Shown one piece after another: positions 61,837 through 64,000 of a DNA stretch of 64,000 nt. Under the pieces are notes generated by a model. The model saw only the letters and a program-made list of their open reading frames with translations. It was not told the DNA's origin and searched no databases. A program made the position numbers and the translations under genes. The DNA comes from CAXBDP01 sp041689935. Its GTDB lineage: Bacteria > Bacteroidota > Bacteroidia > Cytophagales > Cyclobacteriaceae. The first letter of the stretch is position 1. Each line of letters opens with the position of its first letter. The stretch spans positions 19,904 to 83,903 of the forward strand of contig JBDNFI010000055.1 in the NCBI GenBank assembly GCA_041689935.1, in the 5' to 3' direction.

Positions 61837-63624
61837 ATGAACAAAAGGGAAAACCCAAGGAAATCGAACGCCGGGAGGGCGTCAGATTCCAACAAAAGAT
61901 CCAATTCACCATCATCTTACGGAAAAAGCTACGGAAACAAACCAGAGAGAAAATCCTCTTATGGCAATGAGCGTAGCGGAAATGAAGGCTCCAGCACTGG
62001 AGGTTTCCGAAAAGATAATGAAAGAGGTGGCCGCCCAAGCGGTGGAGGCAAAAGAATCAGCTTCCAAGAAAGAGACAAAAGATCGGATAGCCGTGGTGAT
62101 GACAAAAGAGCGGGAGGATTTGGCAATTCAAGACCAGATACCCGTGGCGAAGGCAGATCATCTTCAGGTAGTTCCTTCGGAGGTAGAGAAAATAGACCTT
62201 ACGATGGCGACAAAAGATCGGATAGCCGTCGCGATGACAAAAGAGCAGGAGGATTTGGCAATTCAAGACCAGATACTCGTAGCGAAGGCAGACCATCTTC
62301 GGGCGGTTCGTTCAGCAGTAGAGAAAACAGACCTTACGATGGCGACAAAAGGCCAGCAAGAACTTTCGGCGACAGACCAAATCCAAGAAGAGACGACAAT
62401 CGCTCAGAAGGATTTCGCAAGTCTGACGACAATAGAGGAGGCGAACGTTCATACGGTGGTGGAAGTGGATTCGGCAAACGCGATGGCGATAGCCGTCCTG
62501 CTGGCGATGAAAGAAGAAGTGGAAGCAGACCTTACAGCGGAGGCTTTGGCAAACGTGAAACCGACGATCGCTCAAGTAATAGAAGCCGTCCATCAGGCGA
62601 CAACAGGTCGTATGGAGGAGGTTTTGAAAAACGTGATGGCGAGCGTTCAGGTGGAGAGAGATCAAACTACTCTGGTGAAAGAAGGTCTTCCGACAGCCGC
62701 TCAGGTGAGAGAGGGAGTTCATTCAACCGCCGAGATAATGACGATAGACGTGAGTCACGCAGCGATAGCAAACCAACCTATGGCACCAAACGCTCTTACG
62801 GCAAGCCGGATAATAAGCCAGGCAAACGCTCCAGCTTTGGTGGATTTGCTGGAAAAGGCAGAGCCGTTCCGCCAGATTATGATTCAAGAGATATCAAGAA
62901 ACATTCGGATACAGATATAATCCGCCTGAATAAATACATTTCCAATGCAGGAATTTGCTCCAGAAGAGAAGCAGATAAGCATATTGCGCATGGAATGATC
63001 AGCGTAAACGGCAAAGTGGTCACAGAACTTGGCTACAAAGTGCAGCGTGGTGACTCGGTGAAAATGGGGAGTAAACTTCTGAAACCTGAGCCAAACGTGT
63101 ATGTACTGCTGAATAAGCCAAAAGACTTTATCACCACCACAGAAGATCCTCAAGAGCGCAAAACAGTAATGACCCTCGTGGCCAATGCTTGCCAAGAGAG
63201 AATCTATCCTGTTGGCCGATTAGATCGTAATACGACTGGCTTGTTGCTATTTACCAATGATGGAGAACTAGCCGAAAAGCTTGCGCATCCATCTAATAGT
63301 ATGAAAAAGATTTACCAAGTAACATTGGAAAGACCTTTGAGCAAAGATGATTTTGAGAAAATTGCCAAAGGTCTTAGATTAGAAGATGGCGTCGCCAATG
63401 TAGATGATCTTGCTTTTGTATCAGACGATAAAACGGTCGTAGGCATAGAAATACATAGTGGTAGAAACAGAATCGTAAGACGAATATTCGAACACGTGGG
63501 CTACAAAGTAATGTACCTAGATAGAGTGATGTATGCCGGCCTCACCAAGAAAGATCTCCCAAGAGGAACTTGGCGATATTTGGATGAAAAGGAAGTAGTG
63601 CAATTAAAGCACATGAAAAACTAA
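61837..63624 (+). CDS. RluB/RsuA-family pseudouridine synthase with a long Arg/Ser/Gly-rich N-terminus
   Basis: The 595-residue protein has a disordered N-terminal part of about 350 residues, full of Arg, Ser, Gly and Asp, including a 45-residue unit (135 bp) repeated twice plus a partial third (from 62074, 62209 and 62344). Then comes an S4 RNA-binding domain (RLNKYISNAGICSRREADKH) and the catalytic domain with VGRLDRNTTGLLLF (catalytic Asp463). It makes pseudouridine in 23S or 16S rRNA. Enlarged basic disordered N-termini are known in Bacteroidota RluB proteins, and they may help RNA binding. A GCGGGAGG octamer lies in the first repeat unit (62110) but has changed to GCAGGAGG in the second. 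Confidence 0.9.
   Translation: MNKRENPRKSNAGRASDSNKRSNSPSSYGKSYGNKPERKSSYGNERSGNEGSSTGGFRKDNERGGRPSGGGKRISFQERDKRSDSRGDDKRAGGFGNSRPDTRGEGRSSSGSSFGGRENRPYDGDKRSDSRRDDKRAGGFGNSRPDTRSEGRPSSGGSFSSRENRPYDGDKRPARTFGDRPNPRRDDNRSEGFRKSDDNRGGERSYGGGSGFGKRDGDSRPAGDERRSGSRPYSGGFGKRETDDRSSNRSRPSGDNRSYGGGFEKRDGERSGGERSNYSGERRSSDSRSGERGSSFNRRDNDDRRESRSDSKPTYGTKRSYGKPDNKPGKRSSFGGFAGKGRAVPPDYDSRDIKKHSDTDIIRLNKYISNAGICSRREADKHIAHGMISVNGKVVTELGYKVQRGDSVKMGSKLLKPEPNVYVLLNKPKDFITTTEDPQERKTVMTLVANACQERIYPVGRLDRNTTGLLLFTNDGELAEKLAHPSNSMKKIYQVTLERPLSKDDFEKIAKGLRLEDGVANVDDLAFVSDDKTVVGIEIHSGRNRIVRRIFEHVGYKVMYLDRVMYAGLTKKDLPRGTWRYLDEKEVVQLKHMKN
62074..62357 (+). repeat. 135-bp in-gene tandem repeat
   Basis: Unit starts at 62074, 62209 and 62344 (partial, about 14 bases) each begin GACAAAAG. 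The first two units are almost the same in sequence and encode RSDSR, DDKRAGGFGNSRPDTR and GRENRPYDG with minor changes. Confidence 0.9.
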
Positions 63625-63626
63625 AC

Positions 63627-63657
63627 AAAAGCCCTTCAGCAATGGAGGGCTTTTTTT
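63627..63657 (+). terminator. Rho-independent terminator after the pseudouridine synthase gene
   Basis: AAAAGCCCT pairs with AGGGCTTTT, loop of about 10, followed by a T run. Confidence 0.9.
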
Positions 63658-63865
63658 GTGCAATTGTCTGGATTAGCTTGTCTACATATAGTAGACTTGT
63701 CTGCATCAGGTAGAGATTTTTAGGATTTGAAGATTTTAGGACAAGACAAGTAGATCTTAGTCTGCTTTCTCAAAGGTTCATTAATTGTCTGAACCATGAT
63801 TAAGCTAATTAATTGATTTCCACGATTATTAAATTGCTTAAATTTGAATGTAAGCAATATGACCC

Positions 63866-63957
63866 GTCCTAAAAAAAGTTTACAGATTTAACGTTTATTT
63901 AGTGATAGTCCTGCTCCAGATTGACACTTCAAATATAGTCCTAAAATAGCTTTACAT
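63866..63957. repeat. Three iterated GTCCT-N9-TTNACA-like repeats near the right edge
   Basis: GTCCTAAAAAAAGTTTACAG at 63866, GTCCTGCTCCAGATTGACAC at 63908 and GTCCTAAAATAGCTTTACAT at 63938 share GTCCT and a TTKACA block at the same distance. Iterated blocks like these are found at the ends of some insertion sequences, so an IS may begin beyond the window. No gene is seen in 63658-64000. Confidence 0.45.
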
Positions 63958-64000
63958 TTGATCTTATCAACTGAAGCGGTAATTAGCTCTGCTGAGGAGC

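Larger units (their letters stand above)
185..62117. repeat. Dispersed octamer GCGGGAGG (44 sites in the window)
   Basis: Plus-strand sites start at 1996, 2905, 5576, 7932, 9446, 15002, 16317, 19336, 20820, 21890, 25971, 28251, 31112, 32408, 34229, 43416, 48779, 51501, 53600, 54467, 58289, 60234, 62110. Minus-strand sites (CCTCCCGC) start at 185, 3712, 6918, 8725, 8936, 16185, 21363, 24180, 28382, 30646, 31276, 34208, 34659, 39466, 41309, 46755, 51072, 53318, 57056, 57546, 60529. An 8-mer is expected about twice in 64 kb on both strands, and fewer for a GC-rich one in AT-rich DNA. 38 sites lie in genes, 21 in coding orientation and 17 opposite. There is a mild preference for A just before the octamer. 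Confidence 0.85.

Noticed and set aside
61961..62920. 319-codon frame overlapping the pseudouridine synthase N-terminus
   Set aside because: It is the +1 shadow of the Arg/Ser/Gly-rich repeat region. The composition follows from the codons of the true frame, it has no start signal and no domain.

Overview
The window is a stretch of a Bacteroidota (Bacteroidetes) chromosome, most likely from a free-living or marine gliding member of the Cytophagales or a related group. The evidence is a complete gliding-motility / type IX secretion core (PorP/SprF-like, gldK, gldL, gldM, gldN), four large TonB-dependent transport proteins, DUF4221 and DUF6702 lipoprotein or secreted families known mainly from this phylum, and moderately AT-rich DNA with few Shine-Dalgarno sequences. 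No rRNA, CRISPR array or prophage was seen.

Layout. 1-3.5 kb: a DUF6702 gene running off the left edge, a HupE/UreJ-type membrane protein and a secreted M1 metallopeptidase. 3.5-7.4 kb: a tight minus-strand operon read hemW, cyclase-family hydrolase, DciA-like DUF721, short asparaginase, RsmB-type rRNA methyltransferase, with overlapping or nearly touching ends. 7.5-16.6 kb: a plus-strand run of a BamA-like barrel, DUF4271, hemD, PorP/SprF-like, then gldKLMN. 16.6-20.6 kb: a minus-strand BlaI/BlaR1-type sensor module in which the sensor and two small exported proteins share a domain resembling the plug of TonB receptors. 20.6-29 kb: an aromatic amino acid decarboxylase, a DUF4221 lipoprotein pair, DoxX, a rare-type Y1 (RAYT) transposase element flanked by a 173-bp duplication, a lytic transglycosylase, a LOG-type hydrolase, a TIGR01777 epimerase and a lipoprotein. 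29-34 kb: a TonB receptor paired with a large surface lipoprotein. 34-41.7 kb: a plastic region holding a cassette of stress/redox genes (alcohol dehydrogenase, hemerythrin, DJ-1, TspO-like, outer-membrane barrel) between two ~350-bp direct repeats, together with several gene remnants. 41.7-49 kb: a CDGSH/glutamate synthase fusion, MoxR ATPase, subtilase and TonB receptor. 49.5-55 kb: tRNA-Leu, tRNA-Gly, mutS and a FecA-like receptor. 55-64 kb: a small cysteine-bearing secreted peptide with DUF4221, four glycosyltransferases, a DksA-like protein, scpB and a pseudouridine synthase with a long disordered N-terminus.

The most striking signal cuts across genes: the octamer GCGGGAGG occurs by my reading 44 times on the two strands (23 plus, 21 minus), roughly once per 1.5 kb, where about two would be expected by chance. 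It lies inside genes in either orientation, and also as inverted pairs in hairpins. It marks the exact left edge of both ~350-bp direct repeats. This behaviour is like that of DNA uptake sequences or Chi-type sites, and I know of no such element described for this group.

All function calls come from reading sequence and recalled family knowledge; no search was run. Positions of start codons were chosen where the first possible start was implausible.
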